A stretch of DNA of 64,000 nt from NCBI RefSeq assembly GCF_018614055.1, contig NZ_JAGGPB010000001.1, positions 445,209-509,208 of the forward strand. The letters run 5' to 3'. The stretch comes from Streptomyces sp. ISL-98 (lineage in GTDB: Bacteria; Actinomycetota; Actinomycetes; Streptomycetales; Streptomycetaceae). A program made the translations under genes and the position numbers. How positions within the stretch are numbered: position 1 is the first letter of the stretch; each line of letters starts with the position of its first letter. This document shows, piece by piece, positions 24,982-32,100 of this stretch. A model generated the notes under the pieces. It was not told where the DNA came from, did not search any database, and worked only from the letters and a program-made list of their open reading frames with translations.

Positions 24982-27612
24982 ATGCAGGAGTTTCCTGGCT
25001 GGGAGCAGAGCGGCGAGTTCGTCGAGGCCTACCGCAAGGCGGTGCGTACACGGTCGCGGCTGTCCAAGCGCGGCCCCAAGCACCCGCCCGTCGTCCTGCG
25101 CACAGGACCGGACGAGGCCCAGCAGGCCCTGGAAGCCCTGGAGCTGGGACTCCAGCGCTCGTCGCGGGCGCGGGGCATCGTGCCGTGCACGCCGTACGCC
25201 CATGTCGACTGGCGCGGCGGATCCAGGACCGAGCTGATCGCGAAGATCGTCGACGAGCTGGGAAAGAACACCCCCGACGAGGCGGGCAGGCTCCGGCTGC
25301 CCGCCTACGACCTGCTTCAGTGCGTCGCCGACAACCGCGCGGGAACCGACGTCCAGCTGCCGGACCGGGTGTTCGCCAGGCACCGGGGCCGTGCGACCGC
25401 CGTGCTCCCGGCCCGGGACAACAGCGGCCCCGTGATCAACGCGGGCGTCTTCACCGTCCCGGTCCGTTCCGTGTGGTCGGTGGCGGAGCGTGCGTATCTG
25501 AAGTGCTGGGAGTGGCGCTGGGGATGGCGGCTCGCACAGCGTCGGCGCTACCGGCGCCTGTGGCCTGCGGAGTACCGCGGCAAGCGCACGTACGCCGCCG
25601 CGCTCAGCGAATTCAGCAGCGCGTGGGAGGCCGCCGCCCTGCCGGACAGCACACGGCGGGACACCGACCGGTGGGACGGGCTGCTCCTTACGGCTCTCAT
25701 GACCGACCTGTACGGCTACGCGCGTCAGGGTCTGCTGCACCCCGGCCGCCGGCGCCGCCGCTCCCGCCACGCCCTGCTGCTCAACGGCACGCGCGGCGCC
25801 GGCGCGGCAGCCGTGGCCGAGTTCGTCGCGCTGTACGGCGCGCAGCAGAGACCCAGCCCCAACGCGGCCACGGTGCTGGTCGCCGCGCTGCCGGACGCAC
25901 CGGATGCGGCGCCTCCGCCCGGCCCGGCCCCCGGCACGCTCGCCGACGCGGCGGCGAAACTGGCCCCGGCGAAGGGCACGATCCCGGCGCCTTTCGCCGT
26001 ACGGCTGCCGTCGCCGGCAGGGAGCCGTACGGTGGCGGTCCTTCCGGTGTGGACGCCCTGGGTGCGGCTGCGCCCCCGTACCGAGCTCGGCATCGAGGCG
26101 GTGGCGCTCGCCGTCGCCCTCTACCTCACCGGACAGCTCGCCTTCGTCCCGTGGCTGGACAGCCCCATCTCCAGCACCTACACGCAGTGCCTCAGCGGCT
26201 CCGACTACGTGAAGCAGGGGCAGGTGGGCAGGCGCACCCCGGCCGATCAGTACGCCGACGCGCTGAGGATGATCGCCGATCAGAACAAGATCGCGGAGAC
26301 CGAGGGCAAGCCCGACCGGACCGTGACCATCGCGCACGTCCGCGCGTCGATGGCGCCGAACGAGGCCGAGCGGCGCTCCGGCGGAGCGATCCCCGAACTC
26401 CGCGGCCTGGCGCTGGCGCAGCAGTCTCTGCACCGTCTCGCGCCCGCCAATGACGACGGGGTCTGGGTACGGATCAAGACGTACGACGCCGGTGTGCAGT
26501 TCAAGGACGCCCGCAAGGTGGCGACGCAGATCGTCCGTGAGGCAGGGAAGAACGATCGTCTCATCGGCGTGACGGGGTTCACCGAAAGCCGGAAAGAGAC
26601 GGTCGAGGCTTTGCGCCTGCTCAATTCGGCCCGGATTCCCATTGTGAGCTCCACGGCCACGGCGAAGGCCATGGAGATCGGACGCTATTACCACGGCGCC
26701 GCGCCGAACAACAGGCGGGAAGCTCGCGTCATGTCGGAGTTCGCCAAGGAGGCGAACACGGTCCGTACCGGCGAGGATTCCTGCGCACCGGCCGAAAGTG
26801 TCGCGGTGGTGACCGACCCGACGGATGTGTACAGCGACGACCTGGGCAAGGAGTTCGCCGCGAACTTCCCCTCCACGGGAAACCGAATCGGCTACATCCC
26901 CGGCGGAAGCAACGGAGTTGTCGTCCCGAACGAGCCGGACCTCGATATGAAATTCAGCATGCCCGAGGTCGCCGAGGCGGTGTGCAGCAGGGTCGCGGCG
27001 AACAAGAGGACGCTGGTCTACTGGACTTCCCGGGTAAGGGAGTTCGACAACTTCCTGGAGACTTACCAGACCGTCAGCAAGTGCGCGAACAAGGACCTCA
27101 CCGTGGTGGGCGGAAATGAACTCACCAACGCCGCGCTCTCCGGCGGATTCAAGGGAAAGGCATGGCTGCGCCTCTACCACACGGCCCATACGCTGCCCTC
27201 CGGGCATCCGGACCGCAGCGCCACGGCCAAGGCATTCAACGACGCGTACACCCGCGAATTCACCACGGAAGACCTCTGGCGGAACGACGGGCACGCGTCG
27301 CTCGCGCACGACTCGGTGCAGGTACTCGCCCAGGCCACCAGCCAGGCCAATGCGGCAGGCGTGGAACTGACGCGCCCCAATGTCCAGCAGATCATCAACA
27401 GCGGCCAGTTCGACCTGGAGGGAGCCAGCGGACGTCTGCGGTTCGCCGCAGGCTCGCTGCAGAGGCCGCTCAATAAAATGCTGACCGTGCTCCACCACGA
27501 CGAGCGCGGATCGGCCCCTGTCCTGATGTGCGGGGATCCCGGCAGGAATATCGACGCCGGGACGCAGTGGCAGCAGGGCGAAGAGAAGCACGACTGCCCC
27601 AAGGACGAGTGA
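24982..27612 (+). CDS. One-pass membrane protein: cytoplasmic domain + periplasmic-binding (type 1) domain
   Basis: An 876-aa protein with an unusual layout. Residues about 1-370 form a basic cytoplasmic region (GWEQSGEFVEAYRKAVRTRS, PPVVLRTGPDEAQQALEAL, VDWRGGSRTELIAKIVDELG). It looks like a degenerate STAND/AAA-type NTPase, but I find no P-loop GxxxxGK(S/T). A single helix (about 370-393) follows RLRPR, which fits an inside-to-outside orientation. Residues about 400-870 resemble a branched-chain amino-acid/ANP-receptor-type binding protein (LIGVTGFTESRKETVEALR, IPIVSSTATA, SVAVVTDPTDVYSDDLG, GGNELTNAALSGG). A receptor that senses a small molecule outside and signals inward is the natural reading. 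ATG 24982 follows GGGGGGACC. Many codons in the last third are less GC-biased than in neighbours. Convergent, 15 bp apart, with the GH114 gene. Confidence 0.75.
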   Translation: MQEFPGWEQSGEFVEAYRKAVRTRSRLSKRGPKHPPVVLRTGPDEAQQALEALELGLQRSSRARGIVPCTPYAHVDWRGGSRTELIAKIVDELGKNTPDEAGRLRLPAYDLLQCVADNRAGTDVQLPDRVFARHRGRATAVLPARDNSGPVINAGVFTVPVRSVWSVAERAYLKCWEWRWGWRLAQRRRYRRLWPAEYRGKRTYAAALSEFSSAWEAAALPDSTRRDTDRWDGLLLTALMTDLYGYARQGLLHPGRRRRRSRHALLLNGTRGAGAAAVAEFVALYGAQQRPSPNAATVLVAALPDAPDAAPPPGPAPGTLADAAAKLAPAKGTIPAPFAVRLPSPAGSRTVAVLPVWTPWVRLRPRTELGIEAVALAVALYLTGQLAFVPWLDSPISSTYTQCLSGSDYVKQGQVGRRTPADQYADALRMIADQNKIAETEGKPDRTVTIAHVRASMAPNEAERRSGGAIPELRGLALAQQSLHRLAPANDDGVWVRIKTYDAGVQFKDARKVATQIVREAGKNDRLIGVTGFTESRKETVEALRLLNSARIPIVSSTATAKAMEIGRYYHGAAPNNRREARVMSEFAKEANTVRTGEDSCAPAESVAVVTDPTDVYSDDLGKEFAANFPSTGNRIGYIPGGSNGVVVPNEPDLDMKFSMPEVAEAVCSRVAANKRTLVYWTSRVREFDNFLETYQTVSKCANKDLTVVGGNELTNAALSGGFKGKAWLRLYHTAHTLPSGHPDRSATAKAFNDAYTREFTTEDLWRNDGHASLAHDSVQVLAQATSQANAAGVELTRPNVQQIINSGQFDLEGASGRLRFAAGSLQRPLNKMLTVLHHDERGSAPVLMCGDPGRNIDAGTQWQQGEEKHDCPKDE

Positions 27613-27627
27613 GCAGGGACGGGAGAG

Positions 27628-28425
27628 TTACGAACAGGGCTTGCGCCACACCCCCAGTTCGTACTTCTTCAACATCGAGCTGAGCTTCAGCTTGCGCGCC
27701 TCGGGGCAGAAGCGGCCCACCGGCAGCTCGTACTCCACATGAAAGACCGCCTTGCCCGCCTTGATGAACGGCACGAGTTTCCCGCACTCGCTGTACTCGG
27801 CGCACTGTTCATTGACCGCGAAGTCGAAGTCCCGCACCAGCTGCGGAATCTGGTCGAGGTCGTTCTTGAGCCCGACCGCGAGGCCGCGCTCGTGGGCGAG
27901 GCGGGCGATCAGGCGGTTGTAGCGGAGCTGGTCGGCAGCGGTGAGGGGGAAGCCGGTGCGATTGCGGTAGCCGTCCATGTTGTCGGGCTCGACCGCGTCG
28001 AAGCCCTTCTCGCGGCACATGTCGATACGCCGCGCCATCAGCGGCTCCAGAACGTCGGTACGGCGGATGTCGAGCCAGCGCTCGCCCTTCCATCCATTGC
28101 CGCGTCCCAGTACGGACTTGGGGAACTTCGCGGCGTCCGGCCTGAACTCCTCCCACGCGCCGGTCGACAGGTAGCAGATGACCTTGCGGCCCCGGCGGTG
28201 CAGGTCGGCGACGGCGGAGGCGGGCTGGTCGAAGCCGTCGATGTCGTAGACCGGGACGTCGACGGTCGGGTCGAGTCTGCCGCTGAGCTGCCACTGCCAG
28301 GTGAGACCGGGCTTCGGCTGCCAGCGCGGCTGTTCCGACGGCCCGTCGTCGGGCGGAGCCGGGGGTTCGCTCGTACAGCCCGCCAGCAGCAACAGCAGCG
28401 CCAGGCACGCGAGTACGCGTCTCAC
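27628..28425 (-). CDS. GH114 endo-alpha-1,4-polygalactosaminidase, lipoprotein (Ega3-like)
   Basis: A 265-aa secreted hydrolase predicted to cut alpha-1,4-linked galactosamine polymer. The signal VRRVLACLALLLLLAGC ends in a lipobox. The TIM-barrel signature of the family is clear: WQWQLSGRLD, VPVYDIDGFD, VICYLSTGAWEEFRPD, RWLDIR, and CREKGFDAVEPDNMDGY, where the Asp/Glu pair (EPDN) is typical of the active site. GTG 28425 overlaps the preceding stop (GTGA). Last gene of the polysaccharide operon. In Aspergillus the homologous Ega3 sits in the galactosaminogalactan cluster; PelA carries a related hydrolase domain. A role in trimming or release of the polymer is inferred. Confidence 0.88.
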   Translation of the reverse strand: MRRVLACLALLLLLAGCTSEPPAPPDDGPSEQPRWQPKPGLTWQWQLSGRLDPTVDVPVYDIDGFDQPASAVADLHRRGRKVICYLSTGAWEEFRPDAAKFPKSVLGRGNGWKGERWLDIRRTDVLEPLMARRIDMCREKGFDAVEPDNMDGYRNRTGFPLTAADQLRYNRLIARLAHERGLAVGLKNDLDQIPQLVRDFDFAVNEQCAEYSECGKLVPFIKAGKAVFHVEYELPVGRFCPEARKLKLSSMLKKYELGVWRKPCS

Positions 28426-29054
28426 CGGGCCGCCTCCAGCGCGTGCGGCAGCGTCCCCCACGGGTGCGGCCGGTCGCCGGGCACGGCGCACCGGATCCGG
28501 GCGGCGACCACCGCGTCGGCCGGCGCCGCGTACACCAGATGGCAGAAGCGGTCCGCCGCGTACGCCGCCGTCCAGGGCGGGACGTCCAGGTCCTGGTACG
28601 TCGCCCAGGTGCCCTCGAAAGTGACGAGTACGTCGGCGAACCGGAGGTAGCCGGGGTCGGGGTGCACGCCGTGGTTGAGCACCAGCGTCGCCGCGCCCGC
28701 CTCCCGTGCGGCCACCGCGAGGCGCCGGTAGTGCGTCAGCGCCTCGGGCCCCGAGCTCACCTGGTCGAGGAATGCCCCGTCGGCGGCGTACCAGTCGCGG
28801 TGCCGCAGCAGATCCTGGACCACGGCGGCGTGCGGGCGCCGCGCGTAGTCGGTGTCGACGTATCCGAGGACGCGTACGCCGGCGGTGCGCAGCCGCGCCG
28901 CGACCGCCGCGAAGGCGGGGTCGGGCGCGGCGCCGGGGCCGCTGTCGGGGTTGAGGACGACCCCGTACAGGCGGGGGGCCGCCCGGATGACGGCCTCCCA
29001 GGCTTCGGGGCGGTCGGCGGGGTGCTCGTAGAGCGGGACGAGCAGGTTTTCCAC
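28422..29054 (-). CDS. Spherulin-4-family glycoside hydrolase (Sph3-like, GH135 type)
   Basis: A 210-aa member of the spherulation-specific family 4. It starts VENLLVPLYEHPADRPEAW, continues with GVVLNPDSGPG and RVLGYVDTDYARRP, the GAFLDQVSS acidic strand, and VLNHGVHPDP. These are the typical TIM-barrel strands and conserved Asp/Glu of the family. The fungal founder Sph3 is a GH135 endo-hydrolase acting on galactosaminogalactan and required to make it. No signal peptide is visible, so here it may act inside the cell or depend on the membrane partner. GTG 29054 follows AAGGA; the stop overlaps the GH114 start (GTGA). Confidence 0.85.
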   Translation of the reverse strand: MENLLVPLYEHPADRPEAWEAVIRAAPRLYGVVLNPDSGPGAAPDPAFAAVAARLRTAGVRVLGYVDTDYARRPHAAVVQDLLRHRDWYAADGAFLDQVSSGPEALTHYRRLAVAAREAGAATLVLNHGVHPDPGYLRFADVLVTFEGTWATYQDLDVPPWTAAYAADRFCHLVYAAPADAVVAARIRCAVPGDRPHPWGTLPHALEAAR

Positions 29055-29062
29055 GGGGATCC

Positions 29063-30520
29063 TTAGTAGCGGTGGGCGGTCGCGCGCCCCAGCCTGACGC
29101 AGACGACTGCGGCCAGCACGACGGACGCGCTGCCGGGCACGACCAGCGTGGACAGCGCGGAGTGGTACGGGCCGCCGGTGAACAGCACCAGCGTCTGGGC
29201 CAGCGCGGCCGCCCCGCACACCGTCGCCGCCGCCGTCACCGCACCGAACGCCTGGAGCAGCAGCCCCGACCACAGCATGACGCCGATCAGCAGCAGCCCG
29301 GCGCCACGGGTGGCGTCGAGCGCGGGAGCGCCGGGCCACAGCAGCGTCGCGGCGAGGGTGAGTGCGAGCAGCGCGGCGAGGTAGCCGGTGAGGCACTTGG
29401 TCAGCGTGACGGCGGTGGCCCTGCGGAAGGCGCGGGGTGTACTGCTGGCCCGCAGCCCGGCGTTGCTCCCGCTCCGGAACCGGTGCAGCAGCCATTCGGC
29501 GGGCCCCATGCTGAGCGTGAGCGCCACGGCTCCGGGCGCCGTGATGCCAGCGCCCGTGCCTCCGGCCGGCGCCTCCGCGAGCACGGCGTGCAGTATCAGC
29601 ACGCCGCAGGCGAGGCCGAAGATGCCGTACGGCACGGAACGCAGCAGCGACGGGCCCCGCCCGCCGGACGGTTGGGCGCGGAGCAGTTCGCGGCCCGCCA
29701 GGGTCAGGACCGCCAGCGAGGACAGCACCAGCAGCGCCGCCCTGGCCCGGGGCGGGACGTCGTACAGCGGGGTCAGCAGGGCGCCTGCGGCCATGGGGAC
29801 GAGCGCGTGGAGGAGCAGGCGTTCGCGGCCGAGGACCAGCAGGGCCGTCGCCGCGCCCTGGTACAGCGCCTGGGCCGCGGCGAACACCACCGCCCCGCCG
29901 TCGCCGGGGCCCGCGGCCGCGACGGAGACGGCGGTGCCGAGGAAGGCGCCCGTGGGGGCGCCGGCGAGCAGGGCGCGGGCGGCGGCGGGGCGGTCGCCGA
30001 AACCCAGCCAGGTGTAGGCGCGGTGGGCGAGAGCCTGGTTCCACGCCCAGCCGGTCAGCGCGCCGGCGAGCAGGACGGTCGTCCCGGCGGGCAGACCCCG
30101 CCCACCGTTCTCCCCAACGGGATCGTCGGCGACGAACGGCGCCCCCAGGACGTACGCGAGTCCCGGCAGTGCGAACACCAGGCCGCGTAGGAGGCAGGCG
30201 AGGAGGCCCGCGTGCCAGGGGGCGGCCGCCGGTGCGGCCTCCGGTTCGGGGAAGTCGCGCGGAACGCGTGCGTAGAGCTCCTCGGCCAGGGCGAAGGAGC
30301 TCTCGCGGCCGTACGTCAGGCGGATGTGCTCGTCCGTCATGCCGTCGGATTCGAGCACTGCGGCTATCTCGTCGGGGTGGACGGCGGCGGCCGTCAACTC
30401 CCGCAGCCGGTCGGTCAGTTCGTCGAGCGGATCGGCGGCGGCCCAGCGCGGGCGCTGCCTGGGTATGCGCGGCAGGGTGTCCCGGCGCACGTCCGGCGCC
30501 ACCCACAGGGGCCCGCTCAC
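29063..30520 (-). CDS. PelG-like 12-TM polysaccharide export/polymerase membrane protein
   Basis: A 485-aa protein. A soluble N-terminus of about 115 residues (LDELTDRLRELTAAAVHPDE, MTDEHIRLTYGRESSFALAEELY) leads into about 12 hydrophobic helices, the size and topology of PelG, a MOP/MATE-fold flippase. GTG 30520 overlaps the stop of the PelF-like gene (GTGA), a tight coupling expected for a synthase-transporter pair. PelF and PelG work as a unit in Pseudomonas, and fungal Gtb3 joins comparable glycosyltransferase and membrane parts in one protein. Identification as PelG-like rests on topology and coupling, as sequence motifs are weak. Confidence 0.7.
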   Translation of the reverse strand: MSGPLWVAPDVRRDTLPRIPRQRPRWAAADPLDELTDRLRELTAAAVHPDEIAAVLESDGMTDEHIRLTYGRESSFALAEELYARVPRDFPEPEAAPAAAPWHAGLLACLLRGLVFALPGLAYVLGAPFVADDPVGENGGRGLPAGTTVLLAGALTGWAWNQALAHRAYTWLGFGDRPAAARALLAGAPTGAFLGTAVSVAAAGPGDGGAVVFAAAQALYQGAATALLVLGRERLLLHALVPMAAGALLTPLYDVPPRARAALLVLSSLAVLTLAGRELLRAQPSGGRGPSLLRSVPYGIFGLACGVLILHAVLAEAPAGGTGAGITAPGAVALTLSMGPAEWLLHRFRSGSNAGLRASSTPRAFRRATAVTLTKCLTGYLAALLALTLAATLLWPGAPALDATRGAGLLLIGVMLWSGLLLQAFGAVTAAATVCGAAALAQTLVLFTGGPYHSALSTLVVPGSASVVLAAVVCVRLGRATAHRY

Positions 30521-32067
30521 GAGCCCGCCCCGTGCAGGGAAAGGTCGCTCCACCAGGGGTCCCTGAGCTCGGTCGTCCAGTCCGACGGCAGCACGGTCGC
30601 CTCCTCCTGTTCGGGTACGCCGTCCAGCTCCGCGTAAATCCGGCGGAAGCCGTCCACCGACCGCCGCAGCGTGAACAGGTCGATGACCCGCTGCCGGGCC
30701 AGCTGCCCCAGTTCCACCCGCCGGGCGTCGTCGCCCATCAGGTCGAGCACTGCCCGCGCCATCGCCTCCGGTTCGCGCGGCGGGACCACGACTCCCGTGT
30801 CGCCGACGGCTTCCCGTACGCCGCCCACATCGGTCGAGACGGTCGTACGCCCGCAGGACATGGCTTCGATGATGCTGAAGGGGAAGCCTTCGCTGATGCT
30901 GGAGAGCATCACGACATGGCCCGCCGCATAGGCGCGCGCCACGTCCGCGACGCGTCCCTCGAAGGTGATCCCGTCCGTCACGCCGAGTTCGGCGGCCAGC
31001 TTTTCCAGCTTCGTCCGGTACGCCTCGCCGCCCTCCGGCACCCCGCCGAACAGCCTCAGCCGTAACGCGGGCATGCGGACGCGGGCCAGTGCGTAGGCCC
31101 GTACGAGCGTCTCCAGGTCCTTGATCGGGTCGATGCGGCCCGCCCAGGTGAGGGTGGGGATGCCGGGCTCGGCTCCGGCGTGCGGGAAGAGGTGCGGGTC
31201 GACGCCGTTGTAGACGGTGCGGATCCGGTCGGCCGGGGCGCCGCCCCGCTCCTCCCAGCGGCGGTTGTACTGGTTGCAGGGGGTGATGAGGTCGGCCTCG
31301 CGGTAGCCCAGCGAGTTGAGTTCGCGGTAGAAGCCGAGCAGCAGTGCCTTGACCGGCCAGCGCTGGGCGCCCGAACGGTAGCCGAGGTAGCGCTCGCGCA
31401 GGTAGATGCCGTGTTCGGTGAGGAGAAAGGGGGCGCCGTCGAAGTACTTGGCGGCGAGCGCGGGGAGGGTGGCGAGGCCACTGCTGACGGCGTGCGCGAC
31501 GCTGTCCGGGGGTACCTGGGCGCCCAGTGGGCGCAGCAGGTGCTCCAGGAGGTCGGTTGCGGTGAGCGCGTCGTGGAGGGTGGGTTCGGCGCGGGCGGTG
31601 GGCAGGTGGCGCATGGTCCAGACGCTGATGAGGGTCCGCAGGGCCGCCTCCGAGCGCATGGCGGTGGTCAGCCGGCCCTGCCGGGAGAGTGCGGCGAGTG
31701 CGTACAGCTCACGGCCGAAGTCGCAGCCGGCCGCCGGGTCGAGGACGGCCAGCAGGAAGCGTTCGTAACCGGCGAGAAAGCGGCGGCGCTCGCGCCCGAC
31801 GAGGAGGCGCGGGATGCGGCGTACTCCCGAGCCGCCTCCCGCGCCCCCTCCCCCGTCGGCGCCCCACAGGGGGACCGTCGTGTGCCGGTAGACATTGCGC
31901 GGCAGCTCCCAGGTGACAGGCTCACGGCCGCTGCCGGTCAGCGAGACGATGTGGAAGTCGACCTCCGGCATTCCGCGGACGAGCTGGTCGCACCAGGTGC
32001 TGACGCCTCCCTGGACATGTGGATAGGTGCCTTCGGTGAGCATGCTGACGTGGAGCCCGCGGCTCAT
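30517..32067 (-). CDS. pelF: PelF-type GT4 glycosyltransferase
   Basis: A 516-aa cytosolic glycosyltransferase. The N-terminus HVSMLTEGTYPHVQGGVSTW is the hallmark of PelF (DUF3492 region). The C-terminal GT-B domain has TLTWAGRIDPIKDLETLVRA, the FEGRVADVARAYAAGHVVML loop, and the nucleotide-sugar E-x7-E type site in SISEGFPFSIIEAMSCG. PelF uses UDP-HexNAc to polymerise an amino-sugar chain in bacteria; Gtb3 is the fungal counterpart. ATG 32067 follows GGGGGGACACGA. It starts 33 bp after the deacetylase gene and is coupled to the PelG-like gene. No PelD or PelE (the c-di-GMP receptor and its partner) lies nearby, so control differs from Pseudomonas. Confidence 0.92.
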   Translation of the reverse strand: MSRGLHVSMLTEGTYPHVQGGVSTWCDQLVRGMPEVDFHIVSLTGSGREPVTWELPRNVYRHTTVPLWGADGGGGAGGGSGVRRIPRLLVGRERRRFLAGYERFLLAVLDPAAGCDFGRELYALAALSRQGRLTTAMRSEAALRTLISVWTMRHLPTARAEPTLHDALTATDLLEHLLRPLGAQVPPDSVAHAVSSGLATLPALAAKYFDGAPFLLTEHGIYLRERYLGYRSGAQRWPVKALLLGFYRELNSLGYREADLITPCNQYNRRWEERGGAPADRIRTVYNGVDPHLFPHAGAEPGIPTLTWAGRIDPIKDLETLVRAYALARVRMPALRLRLFGGVPEGGEAYRTKLEKLAAELGVTDGITFEGRVADVARAYAAGHVVMLSSISEGFPFSIIEAMSCGRTTVSTDVGGVREAVGDTGVVVPPREPEAMARAVLDLMGDDARRVELGQLARQRVIDLFTLRRSVDGFRRIYAELDGVPEQEEATVLPSDWTTELRDPWWSDLSLHGAGS

Positions 32068-32100
32068 TCGTGTCCCCCCAGGACGAGTTCCAGGTGCTGG

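Noticed and set aside
24982..27612. ABC-transporter substrate-binding protein
   Set aside because: The binding domain is joined to a large intracellular region by one helix, has no lipobox, and no permease or ATPase genes are nearby.
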